DNA of 64,000 nt from an uncultured Mucilaginibacter sp. (GTDB lineage: Bacteria; Bacteroidota; Bacteroidia; Sphingobacteriales; Sphingobacteriaceae), in contig CAITEP010000031.1 of NCBI GenBank assembly GCA_903891475.1, forward strand, positions 1 to 64,000. Reading direction: 5' to 3'. Of the stretch, positions 36,277 through 45,846 are shown piece after piece (position 1 is the first letter of the stretch; each line of letters starts with the position of its first letter). Position numbers and translations under genes: made by a program. The notes under the pieces were generated by a model that was given only the letters and a program-made list of their open reading frames with translations, had not been told where the DNA came from and did no database searches.

Positions 36277-36525
36277 TTATCATTTTGTAAGTAAGCAATA
36301 AAAATTAAGTTAATCAACACACCTAAACCATTTTTCTTAGCTTATATTATAAAATATTACCATTGGGTATTATTAAAACCCTTTTTAATTATTCCATATG
36401 TTTCAATACCCGATTTTTAGGTAATAATTGTTTTTAATTGAATTTGCCTGAATACAACTTGGTGTTTTTTCATTAATCAGTAAAATTAACCAAACAATAG
36501 AAAAATAATTTACTTTTATTCATAA

Positions 36526-36864
36526 ATGATTAAGTGGTTTGCATATATTGTTTTCTTGTTGATATTTGTACCCAATGTGTCATTGGGCATCAACAAAAAT
36601 TACCATTTTTTCAAATTTAAAGATGATTCTGTTTTGGGCTCTTATATAAGTTTAGCGGATACAGGAACTACAAAAAACAATAAGAAACAAATAGTTGACG
36701 ATAAAGGTAAAATTAAGGAGGTTACAAAAGCAAAAAAGCAACCTAAACCCGAAAAGGTAGAGGCTGTTGATAATGCTAATAACATAAAGCCAAGGCCTAA
36801 ACGCCAACGCCGTCCTGAAGGCCTTGAACGACCACCTGAAATACCCCGAAGAAATGGTAACTAA
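36526..36864 (+). CDS. Small secreted basic protein of unknown function
   Basis: A 112 aa protein. The N-terminus is a signal peptide (hydrophobic residues 4-20, about VSLG). The rest is highly charged and disordered-looking: Lys/Glu-rich to about residue 80, then an Arg/Pro-rich tail (KPRPKRQRRPEGLERPPEIPRRNGN). No domain is recognised. It is followed 28 bp later by the barrel-like gene on the same strand and then by a two-component pair, so it is probably part of that signal-response unit. A short Ser/Thr-rich middle and the positively charged tail suggest a role at the outer face of the cell, but the function is not known. Confidence 0.65.
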   Translation: MIKWFAYIVFLLIFVPNVSLGINKNYHFFKFKDDSVLGSYISLADTGTTKNNKKQIVDDKGKIKEVTKAKKQPKPEKVEAVDNANNIKPRPKRQRRPEGLERPPEIPRRNGN

Positions 36865-36892
36865 TTGGTTTATTTAACTTAACAAAATATTA

Positions 36893-37789
36893 ATGAAATA
36901 TTATTTTGTTTTCACTTTAATACTATTTAGTTCTTCAAACCTAAGTGCGTTTGCCATTAAGGATTTGAAGGTCATTAATGTAAGTAGGAATACTGTTCGC
37001 GATACCGATACCACCACCGTATTCAGAAAGCGGTCAATTACCGCAGGTGTAAACTACGGGAGCGATTTTCAGTTTTTTGGGCGTACCGGGCCAGTTACCT
37101 ATCCTTATTTAAGTACCGACGCGATTTATAATTTCAAATCTGGCTTTTTTCTTTATGGCTCAGCCGTAAAAGTGTTAGGCTATAAGCCTTTGGTTGATGA
37201 GTTGGATATAGGTGGTGGATATTTTTTTACCTATTTAAAAAAAATATCAGGCTCTCTTAGTTATACTCGATTTATTTTTAATAAAGATGCTGCCGATGTA
37301 ATAAAATCGGCCTCACGGAATAACATCGACTTTAAAAGCTCTTTTGATTGGAAATATGTAAAATCAAGCGTTGCTTTTGATTATTTGTTTGGTGCCGCCA
37401 ATGATTACTTTATTACTATTAATACTTCAAAATATATTGAAACAGAATGGAGCATTTTTGATGATAAGGATTACCTAACCTTTAATCCAACTATTAGTGC
37501 CATTTTAGGTACCCAAAATTTTGTTGGTAGGTACGCTACTAATTATTCATTATTATTAAATAAAGGAGTTCAAATACCTTTCGGCACAAAAGAAATTGAA
37601 CCACCTCAATATAATAATGGAAGGTTCAATGCACTCAATTATAGTTTTAAATTACCAATAGCATACAATAGGCCACATTATACTTTTGAGGCATCATGGA
37701 AATATTCTATTCCCGTTGATGTTGAAGGGGCACTTAAAAACAGGCATGAGTTGTTTTTTAACCTAACATTTTACTATGTATTTTTTTAA
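36893..37789 (+). CDS. Outer-membrane beta-barrel-like protein of unknown function
   Basis: A 298 aa protein with a signal peptide at residues 1-21 (ends LSAFA). After an Asp/Thr-rich stretch the mature part shows alternating hydrophobic/polar strands with aromatic ends (SITAGVNYGSDFQFFG, FFLYGSAVKVLGY, GYFFTYLKKISGSLSYTRF, FSLNY-like turns) and ends ELFFNLTFYYVFF, a typical C-terminal barrel strand. I recognise no named family. It lies between the small basic protein and a response regulator, 6 bp before the regulator's start, so the four genes appear to be one operon. It may be a porin, sensor or target of the two-component system. Confidence 0.65.
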   Translation: MKYYFVFTLILFSSSNLSAFAIKDLKVINVSRNTVRDTDTTTVFRKRSITAGVNYGSDFQFFGRTGPVTYPYLSTDAIYNFKSGFFLYGSAVKVLGYKPLVDELDIGGGYFFTYLKKISGSLSYTRFIFNKDAADVIKSASRNNIDFKSSFDWKYVKSSVAFDYLFGAANDYFITINTSKYIETEWSIFDDKDYLTFNPTISAILGTQNFVGRYATNYSLLLNKGVQIPFGTKEIEPPQYNNGRFNALNYSFKLPIAYNRPHYTFEASWKYSIPVDVEGALKNRHELFFNLTFYYVFF

Positions 37790-37795
37790 AGAAAT

Positions 37796-38479
37796 ATGAA
37801 TGTATTAATAATTGAGGATGAAAAGGCTCTGGCTGCTGAACTGGAAATTTTCTTGAATAACCAAAATTATATTTGTGAGGTTTGTTACAACGGCGCATCC
37901 GGATCTGAAAAAATTGCAGTAAACCTTTACGATTTTATTTTAATTGACTTAGGCTTGCCTGATTATGATGGGTTAGATTTACTAAAAGAGGCAAAAAAAT
38001 TCAATCCGGAAGCCATCTGCATTATTTTAACAGCAAGAGCGGAGGTATTTGATAGAGTAAAAGGTTTGGATTTAGGAGCCGATGATTATTTACCCAAGCC
38101 ATTTTCATTACTGGAATTACAAAGCCGAATGCAAGCTATAACCAGACGAAGGTTTGGTTTAAAACAGCAAGTAATAGAATTGGGTGGCTTTTTAATAAAC
38201 TTGACAGATAGGACGATAGCCTATAATAACGCTGAAATTAGTAGTATTACTAAAAAAGAATTTGATTTAATAGCTTACCTCATTTTACATAAAAACCGCA
38301 CACTTACCCGCTCGCAATTAAGCGAACATATTTGGGGTAGCATCATAAATGATGACTACGATTCAAATTATATTGACGCGCATATTAAAAACATACGTAA
38401 GAAATTAAATGTTTACAGTTCGCCCGATTGGTTAGAGACCGTGAGGGGATTAGGATATAAAATTAAATTAAACAGCTAA
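37796..38479 (+). CDS. OmpR-family DNA-binding response regulator
   Basis: A 227 aa regulator. Residues 1-115 are a receiver domain with acidic pocket EDE (7-9), phospho-acceptor Asp51 (ILIDLGLPD), Thr in ILTAR and Lys in YLPKPF. Residues about 128-225 are an OmpR/PhoB-type winged helix (TKKEFDLIAYLILHKNRTLTRSQLSEHIWG, and DAHIKNIRKKL recognition helix). It follows the barrel-like gene by 6 bp and the histidine kinase starts 3 bp after its stop, so the pair is co-transcribed and co-translated. Target genes are unknown; the operon itself, or the DUF6515 gene downstream, are reasonable candidates. Confidence 0.95.
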   Translation: MNVLIIEDEKALAAELEIFLNNQNYICEVCYNGASGSEKIAVNLYDFILIDLGLPDYDGLDLLKEAKKFNPEAICIILTARAEVFDRVKGLDLGADDYLPKPFSLLELQSRMQAITRRRFGLKQQVIELGGFLINLTDRTIAYNNAEISSITKKEFDLIAYLILHKNRTLTRSQLSEHIWGSIINDDYDSNYIDAHIKNIRKKLNVYSSPDWLETVRGLGYKIKLNS

Positions 38480-38482
38480 TTT

Positions 38483-39802
38483 TTGAAGCTTAAAACTAAA
38501 TTAACTTTATTTAACGCTGCCTCTAAATTGGTTATTGTAACCATTTTCGTGCTTCTTTTGCCTGTAATTATTAGAACAATCAATCAAAATTTCACCGATA
38601 ATAAGCTAGTTAAACAGAAAGCTAAGGTTCTTCAACTTATAAAAACATCTGGTATTAAGGATTATTTGTACGCGGCGTATTCGCCATTAAAAGAAGAGTA
38701 TTATAGTTTGGATGAAGATACCTTAAACGAGCAGCTTGATACCATAATAATTGAAAAACGTAAAATTGAAGGCGATACCATTGACTACCGTATTTTAAGC
38801 TATAATTTTAATGTAGCTCAAAAAAAATATCTCCTTGAAATTGGTAAAAGTGTAAATACCATTGGTGAAACTACTTCACCTTTACAAACCATTGCTTTTG
38901 TTGTTTTAGTGGGGATGATTTTATTAACCATACTTGCCGACCAATTATACTCCAACCATGTTTTACGACCCTTGGGGCAAATAATAAAAACCAAGTTAAT
39001 TGCACATAAGTTCCCTAATTTTGGTTCCTATAAAAAGGTAAAAACCTCCACTTCCGATTTTGAATATCTTGATATCAGTATCCATAAAATGATACAAACC
39101 ATTGAGCGTACTTTTCAAAAAGAACGTGAATTTATTTCAAATGCTTCACATGAGCTGATGACGCCTATATCTATTCTGCAATCAAAAATAGAAAATATGT
39201 TTGAACAGGATGATATAGCCGACGAGTTTAAAGCGAGGCTGATAGAAATGCAGAAAATATTGAACCGGCTAAAAAACATAACAAAAACCCTCCTCTTGAT
39301 ATCGCAAATTGAAAACGATCAGTTCATTAGAGAAGACAATATTTTAATTTCCGACTTATTAAATGATTTGTATGATGAGATTTCTATCCGCCTGCAGGAT
39401 AAAAACATTAGTTGCGAAATTACCGTTCCTAAAAATTGTTTCTTGATAAGTGTTAATAAATTTTTGCTCTTCAATCTGTTCTTCAACCTGTTTAACAATG
39501 CAATTAAATATAATGTGGAGCGTGGAAAAATTCATATTGTTGGCTCATATGAAAACAATGGGTTGGTTGTTAGCATTATTGATACCGGAATAGGAATTGG
39601 GGAGCAAGAAATTCCCTTTATATTTAATCGATTTAAAAAATTCCGACAATCATTACAACAGGATAGCTTTGGCTTGGGTTTGCCCATAGTAAAATCAATT
39701 GCCGATTTTCATAAAATAACAATTGAAGTAACATCAATAAAAAATTCAGGTAGTACATTTAAACTCATCTTCCCATCAGAAATGGTTGAGATACAGGAAT
39801 AA
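38483..39802 (+). CDS. Sensor histidine kinase
   Basis: A 439 aa membrane kinase that pairs with the regulator just upstream. Two membrane helices (about 17-30 and 133-152) enclose a periplasmic sensor loop of about 100 residues. A dimerisation/phospho-acceptor domain holds the H box EFISNASHELMTPISILQ, then an ATP-binding domain with N box FNLFNNAIKYN, G1 box DTGIGIGEQE, F box FNRFKKF and G2 box FGLGLPIVKSI. Translation is taken from TTG at 38483, 3 bp after the regulator stop; no ATG fits as well. The signal sensed is unknown. Confidence 0.92.
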   Translation: MKLKTKLTLFNAASKLVIVTIFVLLLPVIIRTINQNFTDNKLVKQKAKVLQLIKTSGIKDYLYAAYSPLKEEYYSLDEDTLNEQLDTIIIEKRKIEGDTIDYRILSYNFNVAQKKYLLEIGKSVNTIGETTSPLQTIAFVVLVGMILLTILADQLYSNHVLRPLGQIIKTKLIAHKFPNFGSYKKVKTSTSDFEYLDISIHKMIQTIERTFQKEREFISNASHELMTPISILQSKIENMFEQDDIADEFKARLIEMQKILNRLKNITKTLLLISQIENDQFIREDNILISDLLNDLYDEISIRLQDKNISCEITVPKNCFLISVNKFLLFNLFFNLFNNAIKYNVERGKIHIVGSYENNGLVVSIIDTGIGIGEQEIPFIFNRFKKFRQSLQQDSFGLGLPIVKSIADFHKITIEVTSIKNSGSTFKLIFPSEMVEIQE

Positions 39803-39874
39803 ATTGTCAAAACAAGTTCAGGAATAAAAATTTTCAATATTTTTCATAATACTATTAAACCTTCCTTCGTTTTA

Positions 39875-39906
39875 TTGGTCTAAAAAAAGATTTTCTAATA
39901 ATTTTG
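39875..39906 (+). promoter_or_regulatory. Bacteroidota-type promoter for the DUF6515 gene
   Basis: TTG at 39875-39877 and TAATTTTG at 39899-39906 are 21 bp apart, fitting the -33/-7 consensus. It would start transcription near 39913, 16 nt before the ATG, so this gene has its own promoter after the kinase gene. Confidence 0.5.
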
Positions 39907-39928
39907 TATCTACATAATTCATAAAGTC

Positions 39929-40711
39929 ATGAAAAAGCTAATTGGATATTCATTTATTTTCTGCTTAACCTTTATTTTATCAATTTCAGCTATTACTAAT
40001 GCGGTCGCACAACGTGGTGGCGGTCGTGGAGGTTTTAGAGGAGGAGTTCACACAAGTTCAGGTTTTGGAATTCATGCGAATTATAGTGCGCATTCTTATG
40101 TAAGTTATAGTTATAGGTCTGGCTTGGGCTATCACTTGGGCTATGGTTATAGAGTTGGGGCATTTTACAGGCCGGGTTTTGGATATTTCGGTTATCCGCA
40201 CCTTGGCTTTTATTGTGGTATATTGCCATTTGGTTATTACCCTTTTTATTGGGGAACCAGCTTATACTATTATTCGGGAGGTGTTTTCTATGCTCCTTAT
40301 GATGGTGGTGGCTATCAGGTTACAGCACCTCCAATTGGTGCCGCTGTTCCTGATTTGCCTAAAAATGCTGTAGGCATAAAAATTGATGGCGTGCAGTATT
40401 ATGAAGCAAATGGTGTATATTTTAAAGAAGGTACAGACGATAAAGGTCAAAAAGTTTATATTGTGGCTGGTCGCGATGGTGTTTTGAATACAGCTCCTGG
40501 TGTAACAGATCCCAACGCCTCCAACTCGGCACCCAAGGTTGGTGATATCGTAAATCAATTGCCCGATAATTGCCGTAAAATTTTGCTGAATGGTAAAAAA
40601 TATTTTGTATCGCCAAACGATATTTATTACGAAAAAGTAGTTGATCCACAAGGTAATACAGGTTACAGAATTACAAGTTTACCTGAACCGGAAAACGAAA
40701 AAGGGGTTTAA
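39929..40711 (+). CDS. DUF6515 family secreted Gly/Tyr-rich protein
   Basis: A 260 aa exported protein. Signal peptide at residues 1-29 (ends AVAQ). Residues 30-125 are a low-complexity segment rich in Gly, Tyr, Phe and His (RGGGRGGFRGG, YRSGLGYHLGYGYRVG, FGYFGYPHLGF). Residues about 135-175 and 207-252 are two related copies of a small domain (IKIDGVQYYEANGVYFKEGTDDKG and ILLNGKKYFVSPNDIYYEKVVDPQG). This matches the DUF6515 family, whose function is unknown. It lies after the two-component pair with its own promoter, and a strong terminator follows. It may be controlled by that pair. Confidence 0.8.
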   Translation: MKKLIGYSFIFCLTFILSISAITNAVAQRGGGRGGFRGGVHTSSGFGIHANYSAHSYVSYSYRSGLGYHLGYGYRVGAFYRPGFGYFGYPHLGFYCGILPFGYYPFYWGTSLYYYSGGVFYAPYDGGGYQVTAPPIGAAVPDLPKNAVGIKIDGVQYYEANGVYFKEGTDDKGQKVYIVAGRDGVLNTAPGVTDPNASNSAPKVGDIVNQLPDNCRKILLNGKKYFVSPNDIYYEKVVDPQGNTGYRITSLPEPENEKGV

Positions 40712-40735
40712 GCTATTAACCTTACAAAAGCAACG

Positions 40736-40764
40736 AAGCCATAGTAATCGCTATGGCTTTTTTG
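40736..40764 (+). terminator. Intrinsic terminator after the DUF6515 gene
   Basis: AAGCCATAG (40736-40744) and CTATGGCTT (40751-40759) pair perfectly around a 6-nt loop, followed by a run of T residues to 40763. It ends the two-component/DUF6515 region. Confidence 0.85.
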
Positions 40765-40790
40765 TTAGGTAGAAAATAAATTTTAGCCAG

Positions 40791-41315
40791 TTAGAATTTT
40801 TTGGTGGTTTGTGAAATATGCCCCAAATGGTGGTTACAATGCCAAGCATACAATGCAAGTGCCTTTTTTAATTGCATGGTAGCACCCGTAGCCGGGTGTA
40901 TAAAGGTTTTATTCCATTCGGTTTCGGTAAAACTATTAAGCAACGCTATCCAGTGTTGATGCAAACCTTCAATAATTTTGAGAGATGGTTCAACCGGTAA
41001 GCTATAATCAGGTAATAAAGCCCAATCTGCCTCTTCATACGGCTTTATGGTTGGGTTCTCTTCTGTAAGCGCCCATTTAAATCGCAGCAATGAATTAGCA
41101 TGGCTATCGGCAACATGGTGTACCACTTGCCTTAATGTCCATCCACCCGGGCGATAGGGGGTATTTAATTGTTGGTCGTTTAAACCAATAATGGCATGCC
41201 TAATAGCACCGGGGAAGTTTTTGATGGTATCTGTCCAAGTGCTTAAATCGGCATTGGTATAACTAACCGGCGCGGTAAACTTACCTATCGGGTACCTTAA
41301 AATTTCATCTGTCAT
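40791..41315 (-). CDS. YfiT/DinB family metal-dependent protein (bacillithiol transferase-like)
   Basis: A 174 aa cytoplasmic protein of the DinB/YfiT superfamily, four-helix bundles that bind a divalent metal through three histidines. Metal-site candidates are in RQVVHHVADSHANSLLRF (about 63-80) and YAWHCNHHLGHISQTTKKF (about 156-174). The motif RPGGWTLRQVVHHVADSH is the YfiT signature. YfiT proteins are described as metal-dependent hydrolases or S-transferases of the bacillithiol type; which thiol this organism uses is not visible here. It is transcribed alone, convergent with the DUF6515 gene. Confidence 0.85.
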   Translation of the reverse strand: MTDEILRYPIGKFTAPVSYTNADLSTWTDTIKNFPGAIRHAIIGLNDQQLNTPYRPGGWTLRQVVHHVADSHANSLLRFKWALTEENPTIKPYEEADWALLPDYSLPVEPSLKIIEGLHQHWIALLNSFTETEWNKTFIHPATGATMQLKKALALYAWHCNHHLGHISQTTKKF

Positions 41316-41593
41316 AGCCTAAAAAAAAATTAAAGTATGCATTATTTTAATTATTAACAAAGTTTTATAATTTTTTTGATTTTATATGGAGAATGGATTG
41401 CTGTAAATTTATACTTGAATTAATTATTAACAATAAATGCTTAACTCAGCATATGCTATCATATAAATTCAGATTTAGTATGCAAATATTAACTTCACAA
41501 TACGCCTAATTTAAGCTCGGCATGCTTTATTTTGAATATTAAAATTGTTATATGAATGAATTAATAAGGAGTTTAGGTTAAATTTACCCAGTT

Positions 41594-44500
41594 ATGCATC
41601 CTTCTGCCAATAAATACAACGAAAAATTTCAAGAAGCTCTTGCCCTATTAAACGATAGGCAATTAGCTGCTGTAAACCAAATAGATGGCCCCGTATTGGT
41701 TATTGCCGGCCCTGGCACGGGTAAAACTCAAATTTTAGCGGCAAGAATTGGCAAGTTATTGTTAGAGACAGACACCTCAGCACACGAAATTTTATGCCTC
41801 ACCTATACCGATGCGGGTGCGGTAGCCATGCGCAAACGCCTTTTTGATTTTATTGGCCCTGAGGCCTATAGAGTTAATATTTATACCTTCCATGCTTTTT
41901 GTAACGAGGTAATTCAGGAAAACCTTGATTATTTTGGTAAGCTTAATTTGGAACCTATATCTGAATTAGATTCGGTAATCCTATTTCAAGAATTGATTGA
42001 CAGCTTCCCCAATAATCACCTTTTGAAGCATTTTACGGGCGATATATATTATGATACCAACCGATTGAAAAATCTTTTTTCGACCATGAAGAATGAGGCA
42101 TGGGATGAAGAAATGATACAAAATACGGTAAAGGAATATCTTGAAAGTTTGCCTTTGCGGGAGGAATTTATCTACAAAAAATCGAATGTGAAGGCAGGTT
42201 ATAAAGCCGGCGATGTAAAGCAGAAAAGCATAGATGAGCAAATTGAAAAAATGAATACCCTTTTGGCTGCAGTTGCTGAATTCAAAAACTATACAGCCTT
42301 GATGAAAGCCAAAAACAGGTATGATTATGATGATATGATTATCTGGGTTTTAAACGCTTTTCGTAATAGCCCGGAGATTTTGCGCCATTACCAGGAAAAG
42401 TATCAATATATTTTGGTGGATGAGTTTCAGGATACCAGTGGCTCGCAAAATGAACTACTAAAGCACCTCATCAATTATTGGGAAGTGCCAAATGTGTTTG
42501 TAGTTGGCGATGACGACCAATCCATATTTAAATTTCAGGGGGCTAATACCAAAAACATCCTCAATTTCGCGAATGATTATGTCCATTCGCTGTACACTGT
42601 TGTATTAAAGGAAAATTACCGAAGCAGTCAGCCTATCCTTGATATATCAAAAGTATTAATCAGCAATAACCACGAAAGGTTAACCAACGAGCTTAAACTG
42701 GATAAAAACCTTCGCGCGGCAAATAGCAGGTTTAACCATTTAGCCTCCACACCTGTTATTAATGAATATGAAAATCCGGCAAACGAGCTGGTCGGGGTTG
42801 CCAGTCAAATAATGGAATTATTGCAAGGCGGTACCAAGGCCAATGAAATAGCTGTTATATACCGTAACCACTCGCAGGTGGAAGAATTGATTAATTACCT
42901 GAATCTGCAAAAAATAGCGGTAAATACTAAACGTAAAATTGATATTTTGACTTTACCATTTGGCGAAAAGATTATCAATATATTGGCTTATTTGGTAGCA
43001 GAAATGGATTCGCCCTATAGCGGCGATGAATTGCTGTTCGAGATCATGCATTATGATTTTTTTGAAATTCCACCCATCGAGATTGCAAAGGCCAGCGTCG
43101 CTGTAGCGAAAGAAAACTATGCCACTGCCAATAAGAACGCGCCAAAGACTTCTCTCCGCAGGTATATTACCGATTTGAAGGTTCCGGCCCAACAAGGTCT
43201 ATTTGATATCAACCCCTTACATAACATGAAGTTTTTAATGGGTAATATAGATTACCTGTTAACTGCCTCTGTGAGTACCACCATACAGCAGTTTTTTCAG
43301 CAGGTAATTGCCAAAATGGGCATTTTGAAATATATCATGGAGCAGCCTGACAAAGGTTATCACATGCAATTACTCACCAATTTTTACGATTTTTTGAAAG
43401 ATGAAAGTCGCAAAAAAACCGACCTATCATTAGCTGAATTTATTGGTACTGTTAAATTGATGAAAGAAAAACAAATCAGACTTTCACTCAATCAGGTAAT
43501 ATTTGCCGACGAAGGTTTGAATTTTTTAACGGCACATGGTTCAAAGGGCTTGGAGTTTGAACATGTTTTTTTGATAGGCTGTACCAAAGGTATTTGGGAT
43601 GGAAAAGGTCGTAACAATAGCTTTACTTTTCCTGATACTTTAACCCATGCCAATAGCGATGAAGAAGCTTTGAAAGAAGAAGCGAGGAGGTTGTTTTATG
43701 TGGCAATTACTAGGGCAAAGCAATACTTGAATATATCCTACACCAATAAAAACAAAAACGGAAAAGAGGAAGAGGCTTCCCGCTTTGTTGGTGAAATTTT
43801 GGCCGGTATGCCAATAAGGGTTCAATACCCAAAAGTAAATGAAACCGCCCTGTTTAACTTTATGGCTGCGCAGTTTAATGAAAATGATAAACCCAAGGTT
43901 GAGCTGATTGATAAAAATTACATCAACCAATTGTTAGAAGATTATACACTTTCTGTAACCCACCTTAGTAATTATTTGGACTGCCCATTGAAGTTCTATT
44001 TTCAAAGCCTGATAAAAGTACCGGCAGGTAAAAATGCCGCGGCAACTTTTGGTTTGGCAGTACATTTCTCGTTAAATAAGGCTTTTATAAAGTTGAAGGA
44101 AAATGGGAATGAGTTTCCGCTTACCGATGAATTTATGAAGGAGTTTAAATGGTATATGTACCGCAACAGAGATGCCTTTACCAAGGAGGAATTTAAATTA
44201 CGACTGGATTATGGCGAGAAAATTTTACCACCTTATTACGAACAAAACATACAAACTTGGAACAAAATAGCGGTAACCGAGCGCAGCATTAAAAACGTGG
44301 AAGTTGAAGGGGTCCCTATTAAAGGTAACCTTGACAAGGTTGAGTTTAATGGCAAACAGGTGAATGTAACTGATTATAAAACAGGCAAGCTCAAAAATGC
44401 CAAAGACAAGCTTAAGGCTCCTAACGATAAAAACCCTGATGGAGGTGATTATTGGCGACAAGCAGTTTTTTATAAATTACTGATTGATAACGACCGTACC

Positions 44501-44764
44501 CTTGATTGGCAAGTGGCAAGTACCGTTTTTGAGTTTGTGGAGCCAGTGAGCGATGAGGAGTACCATAAGGAAAAAATAGTGATTACACCCGAAGATACGG
44601 CGGTGGTTTTAGAGCAAATAAAAACTGTTTACGGTAAAATAATGGCACATGAGTTTGATACAGGTTGCGGCAAAAAAGAATGCGACTGGTGTCATTTTGT
44701 TAAAAGCAACTTTACCCAAAAAGCCAATAATGTGATGGTAGGGGAGCGTACAGAAGAAGAGTAG
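41594..44764 (+). CDS. UvrD/PcrA-type helicase with C-terminal AddB-like nuclease and Fe-S cysteines
   Basis: A 1056 aa DNA helicase-nuclease. The helicase (about 1-690) has Walker A GPGTGKTQIL, motif Ia LTYTDAGAVAMRKR, motif II VDEFQDTSGSQ, motif III GDDDQSIFKFQGA, motif IV ENYRSSQPI, motif V LTAHGSKGLEFEHVFLIG and motif VI EEARRLFYVAITRAK. The C-terminal part (about 780-1056) is a PD-(D/E)XK nuclease: VEGVPIKGNLDKVEF and VNVTDYKTGK. A conserved Cys (LDCPLKFYFQ) and CGKKECDWC near the end form the four-Cys set that holds the 4Fe-4S cluster of AddB-like nucleases. The protein probably processes DNA ends or loosens DNA during repair. It is monocistronic; its partner subunit, if any, is not visible. 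Confidence 0.88.
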   Translation: MHPSANKYNEKFQEALALLNDRQLAAVNQIDGPVLVIAGPGTGKTQILAARIGKLLLETDTSAHEILCLTYTDAGAVAMRKRLFDFIGPEAYRVNIYTFHAFCNEVIQENLDYFGKLNLEPISELDSVILFQELIDSFPNNHLLKHFTGDIYYDTNRLKNLFSTMKNEAWDEEMIQNTVKEYLESLPLREEFIYKKSNVKAGYKAGDVKQKSIDEQIEKMNTLLAAVAEFKNYTALMKAKNRYDYDDMIIWVLNAFRNSPEILRHYQEKYQYILVDEFQDTSGSQNELLKHLINYWEVPNVFVVGDDDQSIFKFQGANTKNILNFANDYVHSLYTVVLKENYRSSQPILDISKVLISNNHERLTNELKLDKNLRAANSRFNHLASTPVINEYENPANELVGVASQIMELLQGGTKANEIAVIYRNHSQVEELINYLNLQKIAVNTKRKIDILTLPFGEKIINILAYLVAEMDSPYSGDELLFEIMHYDFFEIPPIEIAKASVAVAKENYATANKNAPKTSLRRYITDLKVPAQQGLFDINPLHNMKFLMGNIDYLLTASVSTTIQQFFQQVIAKMGILKYIMEQPDKGYHMQLLTNFYDFLKDESRKKTDLSLAEFIGTVKLMKEKQIRLSLNQVIFADEGLNFLTAHGSKGLEFEHVFLIGCTKGIWDGKGRNNSFTFPDTLTHANSDEEALKEEARRLFYVAITRAKQYLNISYTNKNKNGKEEEASRFVGEILAGMPIRVQYPKVNETALFNFMAAQFNENDKPKVELIDKNYINQLLEDYTLSVTHLSNYLDCPLKFYFQSLIKVPAGKNAAATFGLAVHFSLNKAFIKLKENGNEFPLTDEFMKEFKWYMYRNRDAFTKEEFKLRLDYGEKILPPYYEQNIQTWNKIAVTERSIKNVEVEGVPIKGNLDKVEFNGKQVNVTDYKTGKLKNAKDKLKAPNDKNPDGGDYWRQAVFYKLLIDNDRTLDWQVASTVFEFVEPVSDEEYHKEKIVITPEDTAVVLEQIKTVYGKIMAHEFDTGCGKKECDWCHFVKSNFTQKANNVMVGERTEEE

Positions 44765-44770
44765 GACTTT

Positions 44771-45688
44771 TTATTTTTTCGACAGGTATTTGATCCTTAA
44801 TTGTACAATAAAGCGAATGCCTCTATCCAGTAAGGAGCCTTTACGGTTTTTGAGGAAGGTTTTGATAGCTTGGTAGGCAATTGGGTCTTCTTGCAAAATA
44901 CTTGGGAAGTGAGTGACTTCCTTTTTAGCAATTCTTACGCTGTACATATCTTCTTTGTTGGAGTGCACACCACTTCCATCATTGCCAATGTTTTGAATTA
45001 ATGAGGTGGAAGGGTTGAGGGTAAGACCACCTTTCAAAAAAATGGAAGCATACCACCTGATAGCCCAGGAATTATTCTTACCCGCTTTAAAACCAGTTAG
45101 TTGTTTCCAGAAATTCATAGTGCCTTCAATGGCAAACTGGTTTGCTTTTTTATGGTCGAACTGATTTAACAAAACATCCACATTGGGTTCAAAGTGTTTC
45201 CAGGCCCTTGCCCAGGTTGCCCAGCCCCAACTGGTTGCCGCCCTAAAAAAGAAGGTTTCGGGTAAATTATTTCCTTTTAGTGGGTACATATAGGCACCAA
45301 TATGCATCACTTTCTCTTCGTTGGCATATTTGGCTAATGCTTCATTAAAATATTGCAGGGTATAGATGGAGGATAATAAGTCGTCCTCAAAAACAATCAC
45401 TTTACCATATTCTGTTACCAATTTGCTTACGCCGCTGATGATGGAATTGGCCAAACCAAAGTTTTCTTTGCGTTCAATTATGGTTACTGCCTTAAATCCG
45501 GTTATTGATTTAATCAATTCACGCACTTCGGCAACCTTGGCAAAATTTTCTTCCTTTTTTGGGGCATCACTAAAAATGTATATCCTTGACTCATCAGCTA
45601 GTAAATTTTTTTGAAGATAATTTAGCGTACGACGGGTGTGTTCAGGCCGGTTATATACAAATAAGGCAATTGGAGCAAGGTTTTGCAT
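44771..45688 (-). CDS. Glycosyltransferase family 2-like protein
   Basis: A 305 aa cytoplasmic glycosyltransferase. The N-terminal part resembles GT-A folds: PIALFVYNRPEHTRRTLNYL, IYIFSDAPKKEE, and the metal-binding EDDLLSSIYTLQYF (DxD position). A middle region with aromatic WGWATWARAWKHFEP and WKQLTGFKAGKNNSWAIRWY is characteristic of a family that transfers sugars to capsule or LPS lipid carriers. No membrane anchor or signal is present. It lies downstream of a methyltransferase-like gene and a flippase on the same strand, 158 bp away, so it is a probable member of that surface-glycan cluster. Donor and acceptor sugars are unknown. Confidence 0.85.
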   Translation of the reverse strand: MQNLAPIALFVYNRPEHTRRTLNYLQKNLLADESRIYIFSDAPKKEENFAKVAEVRELIKSITGFKAVTIIERKENFGLANSIISGVSKLVTEYGKVIVFEDDLLSSIYTLQYFNEALAKYANEEKVMHIGAYMYPLKGNNLPETFFFRAATSWGWATWARAWKHFEPNVDVLLNQFDHKKANQFAIEGTMNFWKQLTGFKAGKNNSWAIRWYASIFLKGGLTLNPSTSLIQNIGNDGSGVHSNKEDMYSVRIAKKEVTHFPSILQEDPIAYQAIKTFLKNRKGSLLDRGIRFIVQLRIKYLSKK

Positions 45689-45846
45689 AGCTAAATACTA
45701 AATGAATTCCAATTGTTGTATAACCTTATTATCATCATGAAAATGTAAGTAATTACGATCAAAAAACGGATTATGTTATATGTGTTTTATATGTATTTAC
45801 TTTTCTTCATTATCCAAATACTTAACTATTTAATGATTTCTAAAAG

